A DNA stretch of 64,000 nucleotides, from NCBI RefSeq assembly GCF_003610355.1, contig NZ_RAPY01000001.1:2720500-2784499 (forward strand). Direction: 5' to 3'. This DNA is from Sphingobacterium detergens. GTDB lineage: Bacteria; Bacteroidota; Bacteroidia; Sphingobacteriales; Sphingobacteriaceae. Under the pieces are notes generated by a model. The model was not told the origin of the DNA. It ran no database searches and was given only the letters and a program-made list of their open reading frames with translations. Below, piece by piece: positions 1-9,443 of this stretch (position 1 is its first letter; each line of letters opens with the position of its first letter). The translations under genes were made by a program, and so were the position numbers.

Positions 1-2
1 CT

Positions 3-2138
3 TCGGATCAACAGGGGCGTTATACATTCAAATCACTGCCCTCGAGTGGACGTTATCTTGTCGAAGTACGTTTTATTGGGTACCAATCGCTGATCAAAAC
101 GATAGATCTGACATCGGCGGATGTATCGGTCGATTTCGCATTGACAGAAAGTATAATCGAGACAAATGAGGTGGTGGTTACAGGTACACTTGTGACTGCG
201 CAAAGCCGTCGCAACAGTACCTCTGTCTCTGTTATTTCCAAAGACGAATTACAGGGTGGTGCGACAAATCTGATCGACGCACTAGCCCGTCAGGTACCTG
301 GTTTAAGTCAGATTACAACAGGACAGGGTATTTCCAAACCTGTCATCCGCGGTCTTGGTTATAACCGTGTTGTCACCGTCAATGATGGTGTGAAGCAAAT
401 GGGCCAACAATGGGGTGACGAACATGGTATCGAGATCGACCAAAATCAGCCCGACCGGGTAGAGGTACTTCGGGGTGCAGCTTCGTTGATGTACGGATCT
501 GATGCCATCGGTGGTGTGATTAATATCCTCGAGCCCAGCGTTCCCACTGCAGGTGAAATAAAAGGCGAACTGCTATCTAGTTATTCAACCAACAATGGAC
601 TCACCAACAACTCGCTCATGCTTACAGGCAATGAAAACGGCTTTGTATGGCGCGGACGTGGATCTTATCAAAATGCGTATTCCTACAATACACCAGCAGG
701 GCGCTATATCAATAGTGGTTTTAATAACACCAGCTTCAGTGGTATGCTGGGTTTAAATAAGCAATGGGGATATTCACACCTTAATTTTTCCTACCTCAAA
801 AATAATATTGGTTTTTACGATGGTGAAGTCGGCGATCCATTATACAATGAATCTAAAAGCCGGACATTGGATTTCCCCAAACAGGATATCCGCCATTATA
901 AGCTCGCACTCAATAATAATTTTGTGATTGGCTCAGGAAATTTAAAACTGGACCTGGGCTACCAGAAAAATCAACGTCGCGAACTTGAAGAAGCGACACC
1001 TTCCCTATTTTTTGATTTAAATACCTACTCCCTTGATGCGAAATATTACCTCGCTGAAAGAAACGGCTGGCAGCATGTCGTTGGTATCAGTGCCAGTCAG
1101 GAGCATAGTGTCAACAAGGGTGTTGAATTTCTGATTCCTGCTTATGACCAGGTCGAATTGGGCGTTTTTGGTTATGCCAAGAAAACCTGGGGCGATAACA
1201 CCTTCAATATGGGACTACGCTACGATTATGTCAATAGCAAGGGCAAACAGCTTTTCGTTGAGGATGAGGAGCAATTTCCGGGTTTTAAAAATAAATTCAG
1301 CAATATTAGCGGTGCTTTAGGTTTTACACATAGTTTCAGCGAAGATTTCAACTTCAAAGCAAATGCCGGATCGGCCTTCAGAGCACCTAACCCGGCAGAA
1401 TTGGGTTCTAACGGCGTACACGAAGGTACATCACGCTACGAAATCGGTAATGAAAATCTGAAAGCAGAACGTAGTTTCCAAGCGGATGCAACCCTTGAAT
1501 TTGGACATAGCATCGTCACCGGTAGTATCGGGATCTATGAAAATTATATTCATAATTTTATCTATGCTTCAGCAAAAAAGGGCGATACAAAAACCATCGT
1601 TGATGAGGACAATAATGAACAGACTTATGATGTTTATCGTTACGGTCAGGTAAATGCCAATCTTTATGGTTTTGAGGGAAGTCTAAACTTCCATCCGCTG
1701 AACTGGGTACACTTGGACAACACCTTTACCTATACCCATGCACAAAACAGGACTTTTGATAGGCCCTTAGCATTGATTCCGGCAGGTGTTTTACACAACA
1801 CACTACGCCTTGAGCCCAAAATAAATGGATTACATGCTTTTTATGTATCGGTAGGTTTAGACAATTATTTTAAACAGAATCGCGTTGACGAAACTTTTGA
1901 AACAGCAGCAGATTCGTATTCATTGATCAATGCCGGAATAGGCACTACCTTACATTTAGGAAAACAACAAGTGAAGCTGTACGCTACTGCGTCTAATCTC
2001 ACCAACAAGCGTTATTACGATGCTTTAAGTAGACTACGTCCGGGAAGATTATCGCAAGAAAATCCTACTTATGGCGTTTATAATATGGGCAGGAACGTTA
2101 CTTTTGGAATCTACCTCCCACTTAGCATAAAAAAATAA
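3..2138 (+). CDS. TonB-dependent outer-membrane receptor (5' end outside window)
   Basis: The reading frame is open from base 3, so the true start lies upstream of the window. The first visible residues (YLVEVRFIGYQ) are the end of a carboxypeptidase-regulatory-like beta domain, then comes the plug domain, with PVIRGLGYNRVVTVNDG and VEVLRGAASLMYGSDAIGG as the classic TonB plug signatures. The remaining part is a beta-barrel ending in a terminal strand with aromatic residues. About 711 residues are visible. Receptors of this type in the outer membrane import metal chelates or small ligands using TonB energy. The plug resembles ZnuD/heme-type receptors rather than SusC, so a metal or metal complex is the likeliest ligand, but the substrate is inferred. 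A strong hairpin terminator follows at 2206-2249. Confidence 0.9.
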   Translation, partial: SDQQGRYTFKSLPSSGRYLVEVRFIGYQSLIKTIDLTSADVSVDFALTESIIETNEVVVTGTLVTAQSRRNSTSVSVISKDELQGGATNLIDALARQVPGLSQITTGQGISKPVIRGLGYNRVVTVNDGVKQMGQQWGDEHGIEIDQNQPDRVEVLRGAASLMYGSDAIGGVINILEPSVPTAGEIKGELLSSYSTNNGLTNNSLMLTGNENGFVWRGRGSYQNAYSYNTPAGRYINSGFNNTSFSGMLGLNKQWGYSHLNFSYLKNNIGFYDGEVGDPLYNESKSRTLDFPKQDIRHYKLALNNNFVIGSGNLKLDLGYQKNQRRELEEATPSLFFDLNTYSLDAKYYLAERNGWQHVVGISASQEHSVNKGVEFLIPAYDQVELGVFGYAKKTWGDNTFNMGLRYDYVNSKGKQLFVEDEEQFPGFKNKFSNISGALGFTHSFSEDFNFKANAGSAFRAPNPAELGSNGVHEGTSRYEIGNENLKAERSFQADATLEFGHSIVTGSIGIYENYIHNFIYASAKKGDTKTIVDEDNNEQTYDVYRYGQVNANLYGFEGSLNFHPLNWVHLDNTFTYTHAQNRTFDRPLALIPAGVLHNTLRLEPKINGLHAFYVSVGLDNYFKQNRVDETFETAADSYSLINAGIGTTLHLGKQQVKLYATASNLTNKRYYDALSRLRPGRLSQENPTYGVYNMGRNVTFGIYLPLSIKK

Positions 2139-2205
2139 AGCGCCGAAGTTTTCTCAAAAGGCAGATTTGGCAAATGTGCTAAATAATATTTTGAGACTTC
2201 AGTCT

Positions 2206-2249
2206 AAAAAATAATGTCCGAATTCTTAACGAATTCGGACATTATTTTT
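2206..2249. terminator. Bidirectional rho-independent terminator
   Basis: A perfect 15-bp inverted repeat (arms 2211-2225 and 2231-2245, loop TTAAC) is flanked by A residues on the left and T residues on the right. It lies between two convergent genes and can stop transcription from both sides. Confidence 0.85.
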
Positions 2250-2296
2250 ATGCGATCAGCGCACTAAAAATTATTCTCAGAATTTAAATTCTCGCC

Positions 2297-2851
2297 CTAC
2301 TTAGGGTCATCTGCGGTGCCTTCCCGTGCCAAAGCCACATCGTCAGGCATGCTTTCCAATGAGGAATCTAATGCAAATAACGATTCATCTGAGGCCCGAT
2401 CTCCACCGGCGATCTTCAATTTATCGATCAATTCAAGCGCAAGTTTCTCTTCTTCGATCTGCTCTTTGACAAACCATTGTGCAAAATTCCATGTCGCCCA
2501 ATCTTTCTGCTCCATAGACAGATTGACAATGGTATAAATCGCTTCGGTATTATCTACTTCATGTTTAAATACCCGCTGGAAACATTCCGTCAAGGTCTTT
2601 GGATCTGCTGGTGGTGCTGAAATGGCCTGGATCCGGGGACGCCCTCCTCTTTCCAGTATGTACCCCATAATTTTGGTCATATGATTCCGTTCCTCTTGCG
2701 CATGTCGATATAGGAAATTGGCGATACCACCGTAACCTTGATCGTCGGCCCATACACCCAAAGCCAGATAAATTTGCGCAGCTTCGGCTTCTTTTGTCAT
2801 TTGACTGATTAAAATATCCTGCATTTCTGCAGACAATCGATTCGTTTCCAT
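2297..2851 (-). CDS. ftnA: Ferritin (non-heme iron storage protein)
   Basis: Ferritins form 24-subunit cages that oxidise Fe(II) and store it as ferric mineral in the cytosol. The 184-residue product has the four-helix-bundle pattern and the ferroxidase ligands: Glu21 in the first helix, E53-E54-R-N-H57 in the second (EERNH), a Glu in FKHEVDN, and the EQIEEEKL helix that matches E. coli FtnA. The C-terminal tail after the LIDKL helix is about 20 residues longer than in E. coli and acidic (ending TADDPK). The gene stands alone and converges on the TonB receptor. A candidate -7 box lies at 2907-2914. Confidence 0.92.
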   Translation of the reverse strand: METNRLSAEMQDILISQMTKEAEAAQIYLALGVWADDQGYGGIANFLYRHAQEERNHMTKIMGYILERGGRPRIQAISAPPADPKTLTECFQRVFKHEVDNTEAIYTIVNLSMEQKDWATWNFAQWFVKEQIEEEKLALELIDKLKIAGGDRASDESLFALDSSLESMPDDVALAREGTADDPK

Positions 2852-2906
2852 ATACTAAATTCCTGTTGATTCAATAAAGGAACAGTATTGCGAAGTATTT
2901 CGTTTG

Positions 2907-2914
2907 CAAATTTA
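2907..2914 (-). promoter_or_regulatory. Candidate -7 box of the ferritin gene
   Basis: On the minus strand this reads TAAATTTG, which fits the Bacteroidota consensus TAnnTTTG. It would give a leader of roughly 50 nt before the ferritin ATG. No clear -33 TTTG is seen. Confidence 0.45.
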
Positions 2915-3016
2915 TCAAAGACAGACGGCAGAGCGGATCAGTCGTATCAAGAGAATCCTCAGAAGCTATTGGATAACCTAAAGAATGAAAAGAGCAAGGT
3001 GTTAAGTACCTTCATA

Positions 3017-3049
3017 AAAAAAGGGAAGCTCAGTTGAGTTTCCCTTTTT
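3017..3049 (-). terminator. Terminator of the TPR protein gene
   Basis: Inverted repeat AAGGGAAGCTCA / TGAGTTTCCCTT with one mismatch and a 2-nt loop. On the minus strand it is followed by a T tract, and it begins 18 nt beyond the stop codon at 3068. Confidence 0.8.
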
Positions 3050-3067
3050 CTATCCTATAAGATAAGC

Positions 3068-3718
3068 TTATTTCAAGTTATCTCTATATACTTTTGCTTT
3101 TTTGACTTCTGTTTGAATATCTTTTTTAGAAGAATCAAAGCTCAATACTTTTTCATAATCCTTGATTGCATTATTATAAGCATCTGTAGCCATTGCTTTG
3201 TTGTAATTAGGTGTACCAGCTGTACCGATCAAAATACCCAAATCGCGGTTTGCGATTGCTCTATTTTGATAGAACTTTGAGTCAGTAGGTGTGATAGCGA
3301 TCGCTTTTGAATAATCTTCAATCGCTACGCGCAACAATTGTTCTTTGTTTGCCGCAGACACTTTGTTTGCTTGAATTGCAAGCGTATTGTTTGCTTTTGC
3401 TTTAAAGTACAATGCATTTGCATTTTTAGGGCTTAATGCAACAACCTTACCGAAAGTTTCAGCTGACTTTTTATAATCACCATTTTGAAATTGGGAGTAA
3501 CCCAACATATACAAGACATCCGGATCTTTGCCTTCCTGCGGTAAAGCTTTTGTCAAGTATGACTCTGCATTTTTGAAGTCACCATCCAAAAGAGCTTTTT
3601 GGCCCATTCTCACATTGGCATTGCTATGCTCAGCTTGTTTTTGTTGTGCATTGGCACCAAGTGCAACCAAAGCAAAAACTCCTGTGAACAAACCTAATTT
3701 AAGTGATTTTAAGTTCAT
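3068..3718 (-). CDS. Secreted tetratricopeptide-repeat protein
   Basis: I take the ATG at 3718 as start because it opens directly on a signal peptide (MNLKSLKLGLF...ALGANAQ); a TTG 24 nt upstream in the same frame has no such support. The 216-residue product has TPR motifs: AxxxYLTKAL around residues 45-60, DVLYMLGYSQFQNGDYKKSA about 65-85, then NANALYFKAK, AIEDYSKAIAI and a final AYNNAIKDYEKVL. TPR proteins act as scaffolds for protein-protein contacts, here in the periplasm. The partner is unknown and neighbours give no hint. Monocistronic. Confidence 0.85.
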   Translation of the reverse strand: MNLKSLKLGLFTGVFALVALGANAQQKQAEHSNANVRMGQKALLDGDFKNAESYLTKALPQEGKDPDVLYMLGYSQFQNGDYKKSAETFGKVVALSPKNANALYFKAKANNTLAIQANKVSAANKEQLLRVAIEDYSKAIAITPTDSKFYQNRAIANRDLGILIGTAGTPNYNKAMATDAYNNAIKDYEKVLSFDSSKKDIQTEVKKAKVYRDNLK

Positions 3719-4064
3719 ATCTAAATAGTTACGTTTTTTCAATATACCTTATTAATGATCAATATTGATCGTTTATTATCCCAAGAAAAAATAGTCCTGT
3801 TGCTTCACCTCTTGCAAGAATCTGCCATCGTTTATTCTTTCACATTCCAATATTACAATTATTATGCCTATTTATCCAACAAATGGCAGATAAATTTTAT
3901 TTAACCTGCCTTTTTTGCATATTCTAGAAAATAGATTAGTAATTTTGCTACCTTTTAGCAATTGGCACTTCCCTTGCAATATAGGGGAAACAATATTTGA
4001 AGCTTAAAATTTGAAGGTCTGCCGACAACATGTCAGCGACTGCCAAATACACAAAATAAACACT
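3719..4064. other. Divergent intergenic region, TPR gene and lon
   Basis: This 346-nt AT-rich stretch separates divergent genes. Besides the candidate lon promoter at 3914-3947 I see no gene or repeat in it. Confidence 0.6.
3914..3947 (+). promoter_or_regulatory. Candidate promoter of lon
   Basis: TTTG at 3914-3917 and TAATTTTG at 3940-3947 match the Bacteroidota -33 and -7 boxes with a 22-nt spacer, slightly longer than usual. The predicted transcript would start near 3953, about 110 nt before the lon ATG. Confidence 0.5.
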
Positions 4065-6542
4065 ATGAGCAAATTCGAAACTTTTGATTTCAGTCAGGCT
4101 ATTCCAATCGTTACGGAAGACACAGAATTCTTCCCCCTATTGACACAGCAGGATGAAGACGATATGGCAAATGCTGAAATTCCAGAAGCACTATCTATTT
4201 TGCCTTTACGCAATACCGTATTATTTCCCGGTGTTGTCATTCCGATCACTGTAGGAAGGGATAAATCCATCAAATTGGTTAAAGAAGCTTATAAGGGCAA
4301 CAAAACAATTGGTGTGGTTTCACAAAAGGATATGACAGTAGAGGACCCTGGGTTTGAGGAGTTGAATAAGGTGGGTACTGTTGCCCATATTATCAAAGTG
4401 CTGCAGATGCCTGATGGAAACACCACAGTCATCATCCAGGGAAAGCAACGTTTTAACTTGATAGAGATCTTAGAAACCGAGCCTTATCTCAAGGCGCGTG
4501 TCGAGAAATTCAACGAGGCAAAACCCAAGATGACAAAACATTTCAAGGCGACAATATCCACCTTGAAAGAAATGGCATTACAGATTATTCAGCTTTCACC
4601 CAATCTACCCAGCGAAGCTGGTATCGCAATCAAAAATATTGAAAGCCCTTCTTTTCTGATCAATTTTATTTCGTCCAACATCAATGTCGAAATGATCAAA
4701 AAACAAGAGCTTCTTCAAATACCAAAGGTTGAAAACCGTGCAAAGCTCTTGTTGGAATTGTTGACCTTGGAAATCCAAATGTTGGAACTGAAACATCAGA
4801 TCCAGAATAAAGTGCGTGTCGACCTAGACAAGCAACAACGGGATTATTTCCTGAACCAACAATTGAAAACCATCCAGGAAGAGCTTGGTGGAAATACACC
4901 TGACCTTGAGCTGGAAGAGCTTAAAAAGCGTGGTAAAACAAAAAAATGGGGCCTTGATATCGAAAAACATTTTAACAAGGAACTTGAAAAGCTATCACGT
5001 ATCAATCCAGCTGCAGCAGATTATTCCGTTCAGTTAAACTATCTTGAACTGCTGCTTGATCTTCCTTGGAATGAAACGACCAAAGATAATTTTGACTTAA
5101 ATAAAGCACAAAAAGTCCTGGACAAGGATCACTATGGGTTGGAAAAAGTCAAAAAACGTATCATTGAATACCTCGCGGTATTGAAACTGAAAAATGACAT
5201 GAAAGCCCCTATCCTTTGTTTGGTGGGCCCTCCGGGAGTTGGTAAAACCTCCTTAGGAAGATCGATCGCCAAAGCATTGGGTCGTAAATATACACGTATG
5301 GCCTTGGGTGGTGTGCGCGACGAAGCCGAAATCAGAGGCCACCGCAAAACGTACATCGGTGCAATGCCCGGTCGTATTATCCAATCGCTGAAAAAAGCTG
5401 GTGCTGCCAATCCGGTCTTTATCCTGGATGAGATCGATAAAATGAGCGCAGATTTTAAAGGCGACCCTTCTTCTGCCCTACTTGAGGTATTGGATCCGGA
5501 GCAAAACACACATTTCTACGATCATTATGTGGAAATGGAATTTGACCTTTCCAAAGTAATGTTTATTGCAACGGCCAATTCGCTAAGTGCTATCCAGCCA
5601 GCTTTATTGGACCGTATGGAAATTATCGAGGTCAATGGATATACCATTGAGGAGAAGATTGAAATAGCGAAAAAACACTTGCTACCCAAACAACGTGAAA
5701 TGCACGGTATGGCTGCCAAGGATGTTGCTCTAAAAGGTAAGATTATCGAAAAAATCATTGAAGACTATACCCGCGAATCGGGCGTACGTGGACTGGAAAA
5801 GAAAATTGGTTCGATCGTCCGTGGTATTGCGACACGTATTGTCATGGAAAAAGATTATAATCCAAGTATCAACGATCAGGATGTTGTGGATATCCTGGGC
5901 GCTCCGATCTTTGATAAAGATATCTACGAAAACAATAATGTTGCCGGTGTGGTGACTGGCTTGGCCTGGACTTCCGTGGGCGGTGATATTCTATTTATCG
6001 AATCGTCTTTAAGTCCCGGTAAAGGACGCTTGAGCCTGACAGGTAATCTTGGTGATGTCATGAAAGAATCCGCTTCAATCGCCTTAGCTTATTTAAAAGC
6101 TCATGCTGCTGATTTCGGGATCGACTACAGGGTATTTGATCATTGGGATATCCATATCCACGTGCCTGCAGGTGCTATTCCTAAAGATGGTCCATCCGCA
6201 GGGGTAACAATGCTGACTGCGCTTACATCTTTATTTACCCAACGTAAGGTTAAAGAGAAATTGGCTATGACAGGTGAAATTACACTACGCGGAAAAGTGT
6301 TACCAGTAGGCGGTATCAAAGAAAAGATCCTTGCGGCGAAACGTGCAAACATCAAAGATATTATCCTTTGCAAATCCAATGAAAAAGATATCCTTGAAAT
6401 CAAGGAAGATTATATCAAAGATATGCAGTTCCATTATGTGACCGAAATGGCACAGGTGATCAAACTAGCACTTCTAGAAGAAAAAGTAGATGGTGCTTTG
6501 GATCTAACCCAAGGAATTGAAAACACAAAAAAAGAGGCTTAA
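4065..6542 (+). CDS. lon: ATP-dependent protease Lon
   Basis: Lon is a cytosolic hexameric AAA+ serine protease that degrades misfolded and regulatory proteins. The start is taken as ATG 4065 (MSKFETFDF); the frame continues upstream only to a TTG. The 825-residue product has the N-terminal substrate domain (LPLRNTVLFPGVVIPI from about residue 44), Walker A GPPGVGKT at 388-395, Walker B FILDEIDK, and the S16 protease domain with the catalytic dyad Ser711 (DGPSAG) and Lys754 (GGIKEK), spaced 43 residues as in E. coli Lon. Length is typical. It is monocistronic with a strong terminator 33 nt downstream. Confidence 0.97.
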   Translation: MSKFETFDFSQAIPIVTEDTEFFPLLTQQDEDDMANAEIPEALSILPLRNTVLFPGVVIPITVGRDKSIKLVKEAYKGNKTIGVVSQKDMTVEDPGFEELNKVGTVAHIIKVLQMPDGNTTVIIQGKQRFNLIEILETEPYLKARVEKFNEAKPKMTKHFKATISTLKEMALQIIQLSPNLPSEAGIAIKNIESPSFLINFISSNINVEMIKKQELLQIPKVENRAKLLLELLTLEIQMLELKHQIQNKVRVDLDKQQRDYFLNQQLKTIQEELGGNTPDLELEELKKRGKTKKWGLDIEKHFNKELEKLSRINPAAADYSVQLNYLELLLDLPWNETTKDNFDLNKAQKVLDKDHYGLEKVKKRIIEYLAVLKLKNDMKAPILCLVGPPGVGKTSLGRSIAKALGRKYTRMALGGVRDEAEIRGHRKTYIGAMPGRIIQSLKKAGAANPVFILDEIDKMSADFKGDPSSALLEVLDPEQNTHFYDHYVEMEFDLSKVMFIATANSLSAIQPALLDRMEIIEVNGYTIEEKIEIAKKHLLPKQREMHGMAAKDVALKGKIIEKIIEDYTRESGVRGLEKKIGSIVRGIATRIVMEKDYNPSINDQDVVDILGAPIFDKDIYENNNVAGVVTGLAWTSVGGDILFIESSLSPGKGRLSLTGNLGDVMKESASIALAYLKAHAADFGIDYRVFDHWDIHIHVPAGAIPKDGPSAGVTMLTALTSLFTQRKVKEKLAMTGEITLRGKVLPVGGIKEKILAAKRANIKDIILCKSNEKDILEIKEDYIKDMQFHYVTEMAQVIKLALLEEKVDGALDLTQGIENTKKEA

Positions 6543-6575
6543 TCACCTCCCAAAAGTTTAGATAAATTTATTCAG

Positions 6576-6612
6576 AAAAACGGGGATCCAAAAATATTGG
6601 ATCCCCGTTTTT
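6576..6612 (+). terminator. Terminator of lon
   Basis: A perfect 15-bp stem (arms 6576-6590 and 6598-6612, AAAAACGGGGATCCA and its complement) with a 7-nt loop and a run of T. The run of A on the left would also let it act on the minus strand. Confidence 0.9.
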
Positions 6613-6829
6613 CTATTATGCCACCCGTATTCTCCATTCTACCCTTTCAACTATTCAACACGCAGGGATTTACTTTTATTCTTTTGCCCCCTCGTATCAC
6701 TCACTATTTAATTTCGAATATTCAATGCTCAGCGCATTCACTTTTTGCTTTTGAACAAATCATTTCTTTTAAGAACTTATCGTTTTAACATTACCACAAG
6801 TTAGCATAAACATGCAGTTCTATGCGCTA

Positions 6830-8083
6830 TCAACCAAGTTTGTCATGGAGGACTTCCTCATCCAGGCTATTTTCATATTTGGAAATCACGAGTGTTGCTG
6901 CCGAATTGCCAATCAGATTGGTGATGGCCCTTGCTTCACTCATAAACCGATCCACTCCAAACACCAATGCCACGGACTCAACAGGCACATGTCCGACCAC
7001 AGGCAAAGTCAGCGCCAAGGTCACAAAGCCACTTCCCGTTACACCCGCAGCTCCTTTGGAGGTTAGCAACAGCACCAACAGCAAGGTAATTTCCTGCTGC
7101 AAGGTCAGGTGCATATTGAGTGCCTGCGATATGAATACCGCTGCCATGGTCAGGTAAATACTCGTCCCATCTAGGTTAAAGGAATACCCCGTCGGGATCA
7201 CCAAACCTACCACGGACTTCGCACAACCTGCATCCTCCATTTTCTGCATAATGCCCGGCAATGCTGATTCCGAAGAAGAGGTTCCCAATACAATTAAAAT
7301 CTCATCTTTGATATATTTCAGGAATTTGAAAATATTAACCTTCAGGTAGAAGTGTAATACCGCGCCGATGACAATAATGACAAAAATAAAACAGGTCAGA
7401 TAGAAACTTAACATCAACATCCCCAACTTGGTCAAGGCTTGAATACCAAACTTTCCAATGGTAAATCCCATCGCCCCCATGGCTCCCAATGGAGCCAGAT
7501 ACATCACCATCTTAATAATGGAGAAAAGTACCTTTAGAAAAGATTGCAGCACATTGATAACGGGTTCAGCAGCTTTTTGACCGATCTTGGTCATCCCTAT
7601 CCCAAAAAGCACCGCAAAAACCAGTACCTGCAATATATTATCTGAGGCAACCGAAGCGATAACGTTCTCCGGAATAATATCCATGATAAAGTCCATGAAA
7701 CTGTGTGGCTTCTGGGACTCGGTAATATAATGTGATACCGAAGATGTATCCAAACTCGCCAGATCGGCATTCATGCCCGTTCCGGGTTGAATCAGATTGA
7801 CAAAGATCAAACCGATAATCAATGCAATCGTGGTCATGACTTCGAAATAGATAATCGATGTCAGTCCAATCTTCCCTACTTTCTTCACATCTTGCATCCC
7901 TGCAATACCGATCACGATCGAACTGAAGATCAATGGTGCAATCACCATCTTGATCAACTTGATAAAGACATCACCCAGCGGCTTTAGTTTAACGGCAAAA
8001 TCGGGGAAATAGACCCCACAGAAAATACCGATCAATATACCGACGATAACCTGAAAATAGAGACTCTTAAAAATATGCTTCAT
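6830..8083 (-). CDS. Dicarboxylate/amino acid:cation symporter (DAACS family)
   Basis: The 417-residue inner-membrane protein belongs to the GltP/DctA/GltPh family, which imports glutamate, aspartate or C4-dicarboxylates with H+ or Na+. The serine-rich re-entrant hairpin (LGTSSSESALPG) and the substrate/cation site (PTGYSFNLDGTSIY) are intact, and about eight hydrophobic segments are visible. Glutamate and dicarboxylate carriers cannot be told apart here with certainty. The start codon is only 4 nt beyond the stop of the upstream lipoprotein gene, so the two are probably cotranscribed, with this gene second. Confidence 0.92.
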   Translation of the reverse strand: MKHIFKSLYFQVIVGILIGIFCGVYFPDFAVKLKPLGDVFIKLIKMVIAPLIFSSIVIGIAGMQDVKKVGKIGLTSIIYFEVMTTIALIIGLIFVNLIQPGTGMNADLASLDTSSVSHYITESQKPHSFMDFIMDIIPENVIASVASDNILQVLVFAVLFGIGMTKIGQKAAEPVINVLQSFLKVLFSIIKMVMYLAPLGAMGAMGFTIGKFGIQALTKLGMLMLSFYLTCFIFVIIVIGAVLHFYLKVNIFKFLKYIKDEILIVLGTSSSESALPGIMQKMEDAGCAKSVVGLVIPTGYSFNLDGTSIYLTMAAVFISQALNMHLTLQQEITLLLVLLLTSKGAAGVTGSGFVTLALTLPVVGHVPVESVALVFGVDRFMSEARAITNLIGNSAATLVISKYENSLDEEVLHDKLG

Positions 8084-8087
8084 TGTC

Positions 8088-9143
8088 TTAACGAGTGACG
8101 GCTATCCCATCGGCTTTTAACATGCCCTTGAATTTGGGGTTTCGGATATATTTATTAAAATCATGGCTTTTCATCCCCGTAAAATCAGTATACTGCATAA
8201 AAGGATAATACTTGACCAGCTCATTGTACACATCTACTTTATACCCCAGGTCGGTAGCTTTCAGCTTATTGGAAAGAAAACCGACAAACTTCTTCAACAT
8301 CACATCGGTGTTATTGACGGTGATGTGAATCTTCTTGACCTGTTTACTAAAGGTTCGGTAGGAATCGGTTCCTTTCTCTACATCTTTTGATTTAAAATCT
8401 TCGATACCGATCGCCGGAGCGAGCATAATACACATGATATCGTTTCCGTTTTCGGCAAGTTTTTTTGCTCCATCAACATCAACATTATGATTTTCCAGTG
8501 TACCCTTTGCGAAGCTCGTACTGAATGTTGCACTGCTCAGAGCACTCAATACAACTGAAGCACCCCGACTATGTGAGATCAGGATAATCTTCTTATTGCT
8601 GATGCTATTAAGGAGGTTGCGTAATCCAAACTCACCTGCCATTTGGCTAAATGAGGTAGCAGAAAACCAAACTTTAGCGCCGCCAAAAGGATTTGTCGTA
8701 TGTAATCCATCCCAATAAAACTTAACCACCTCATCTTTATTCGTATTGAGCTTTAATAACTTGCGCATATACTCATAGCTCTCATTGACCTCATCTGATG
8801 GTGCATTGAACCCATGCACAAAGATAAATACACGGTCTTTCGCCTTTACTTTGCTGCCCACAGCCAGCATACGGGTCTTCTCAAAACCTTTCAGCTGGCT
8901 TTCAATACCCTTTTCTGTTGCAATCTTCATCAGAGAATAGGCATTCACATCACCACTTTTAGGTGGTTCACCATACGTTTTGCGCCAATTGTCCGGATAG
9001 AAGTTTCCATTCTGATCCACAAAGGAATTCACGATATTCGGTTTGTCAAATGAATTGGGGTAAGGATCCTTGGGCACGTTATGGGCTATATCACAGGAAA
9101 CCATTGAAAAAAGAAGAAAAAGATAGAAAAGTTGTCCTCTCAT
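8088..9143 (-). CDS. Alpha/beta-hydrolase lipoprotein, function unknown
   Basis: The 351-residue product starts with a lipoprotein signal peptide, with Cys17 after MVS as the likely lipidated residue, so it is anchored in an envelope membrane. An alpha/beta-hydrolase core follows: FIFVHGFN at 107-113 supplies the oxyanion region and LISHSRGAS at 188-196 the nucleophile elbow with Ser192. The motif is S-x-S-x-G rather than G-x-S-x-G. It resembles the DUF900-type hydrolases, whose substrates are mostly unknown. It is first in a two-gene operon with a DAACS symporter, which might suggest release of an ester or amide whose acid product is imported, but that is speculation. Confidence 0.75.
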   Translation of the reverse strand: MRGQLFYLFLLFSMVSCDIAHNVPKDPYPNSFDKPNIVNSFVDQNGNFYPDNWRKTYGEPPKSGDVNAYSLMKIATEKGIESQLKGFEKTRMLAVGSKVKAKDRVFIFVHGFNAPSDEVNESYEYMRKLLKLNTNKDEVVKFYWDGLHTTNPFGGAKVWFSATSFSQMAGEFGLRNLLNSISNKKIILISHSRGASVVLSALSSATFSTSFAKGTLENHNVDVDGAKKLAENGNDIMCIMLAPAIGIEDFKSKDVEKGTDSYRTFSKQVKKIHITVNNTDVMLKKFVGFLSNKLKATDLGYKVDVYNELVKYYPFMQYTDFTGMKSHDFNKYIRNPKFKGMLKADGIAVTR

Positions 9144-9390
9144 GGAGCTATTTATTTACGCTGTTAAAAACCTTAATTTTAATAAGGCCAAAGGTTGATT
9201 GAATCATAAAAGTATATATTGGCAAAATACAGCAAATACCTTATGATATGCCTGCTGTGTCATTATAATCAATTCCGTATTACGAATATATAAAAAAAGA
9301 AGCTGTACAAAAAGTAAAAGCTCTTCTTAGCGACTCCCTTGGGTCTAGCATATAAAAAAAAATGACTTCGCGGAGTAAAAACAAGATGAA
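9144..9390. other. Intergenic region without recognised features
   Basis: AT-rich spacer between two minus-strand genes. Apart from the PurF terminator at its right edge I see nothing in it that I can support. Confidence 0.5.
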
Positions 9391-9427
9391 AGAAAAAGGG
9401 GGCAGTCCATCTTGAACGCCCCCTTCT
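9391..9427 (-). terminator. Terminator of the PurF-like gene
   Basis: GGGGGC at 9398-9403 pairs with GCCCCC at 9418-9423, extended by flanking A/T pairs. Read on the minus strand it is followed by TTTTTC, and it starts 17 nt past the stop codon. Confidence 0.8.
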
Positions 9428-9443
9428 CTTGATATTTTTATAC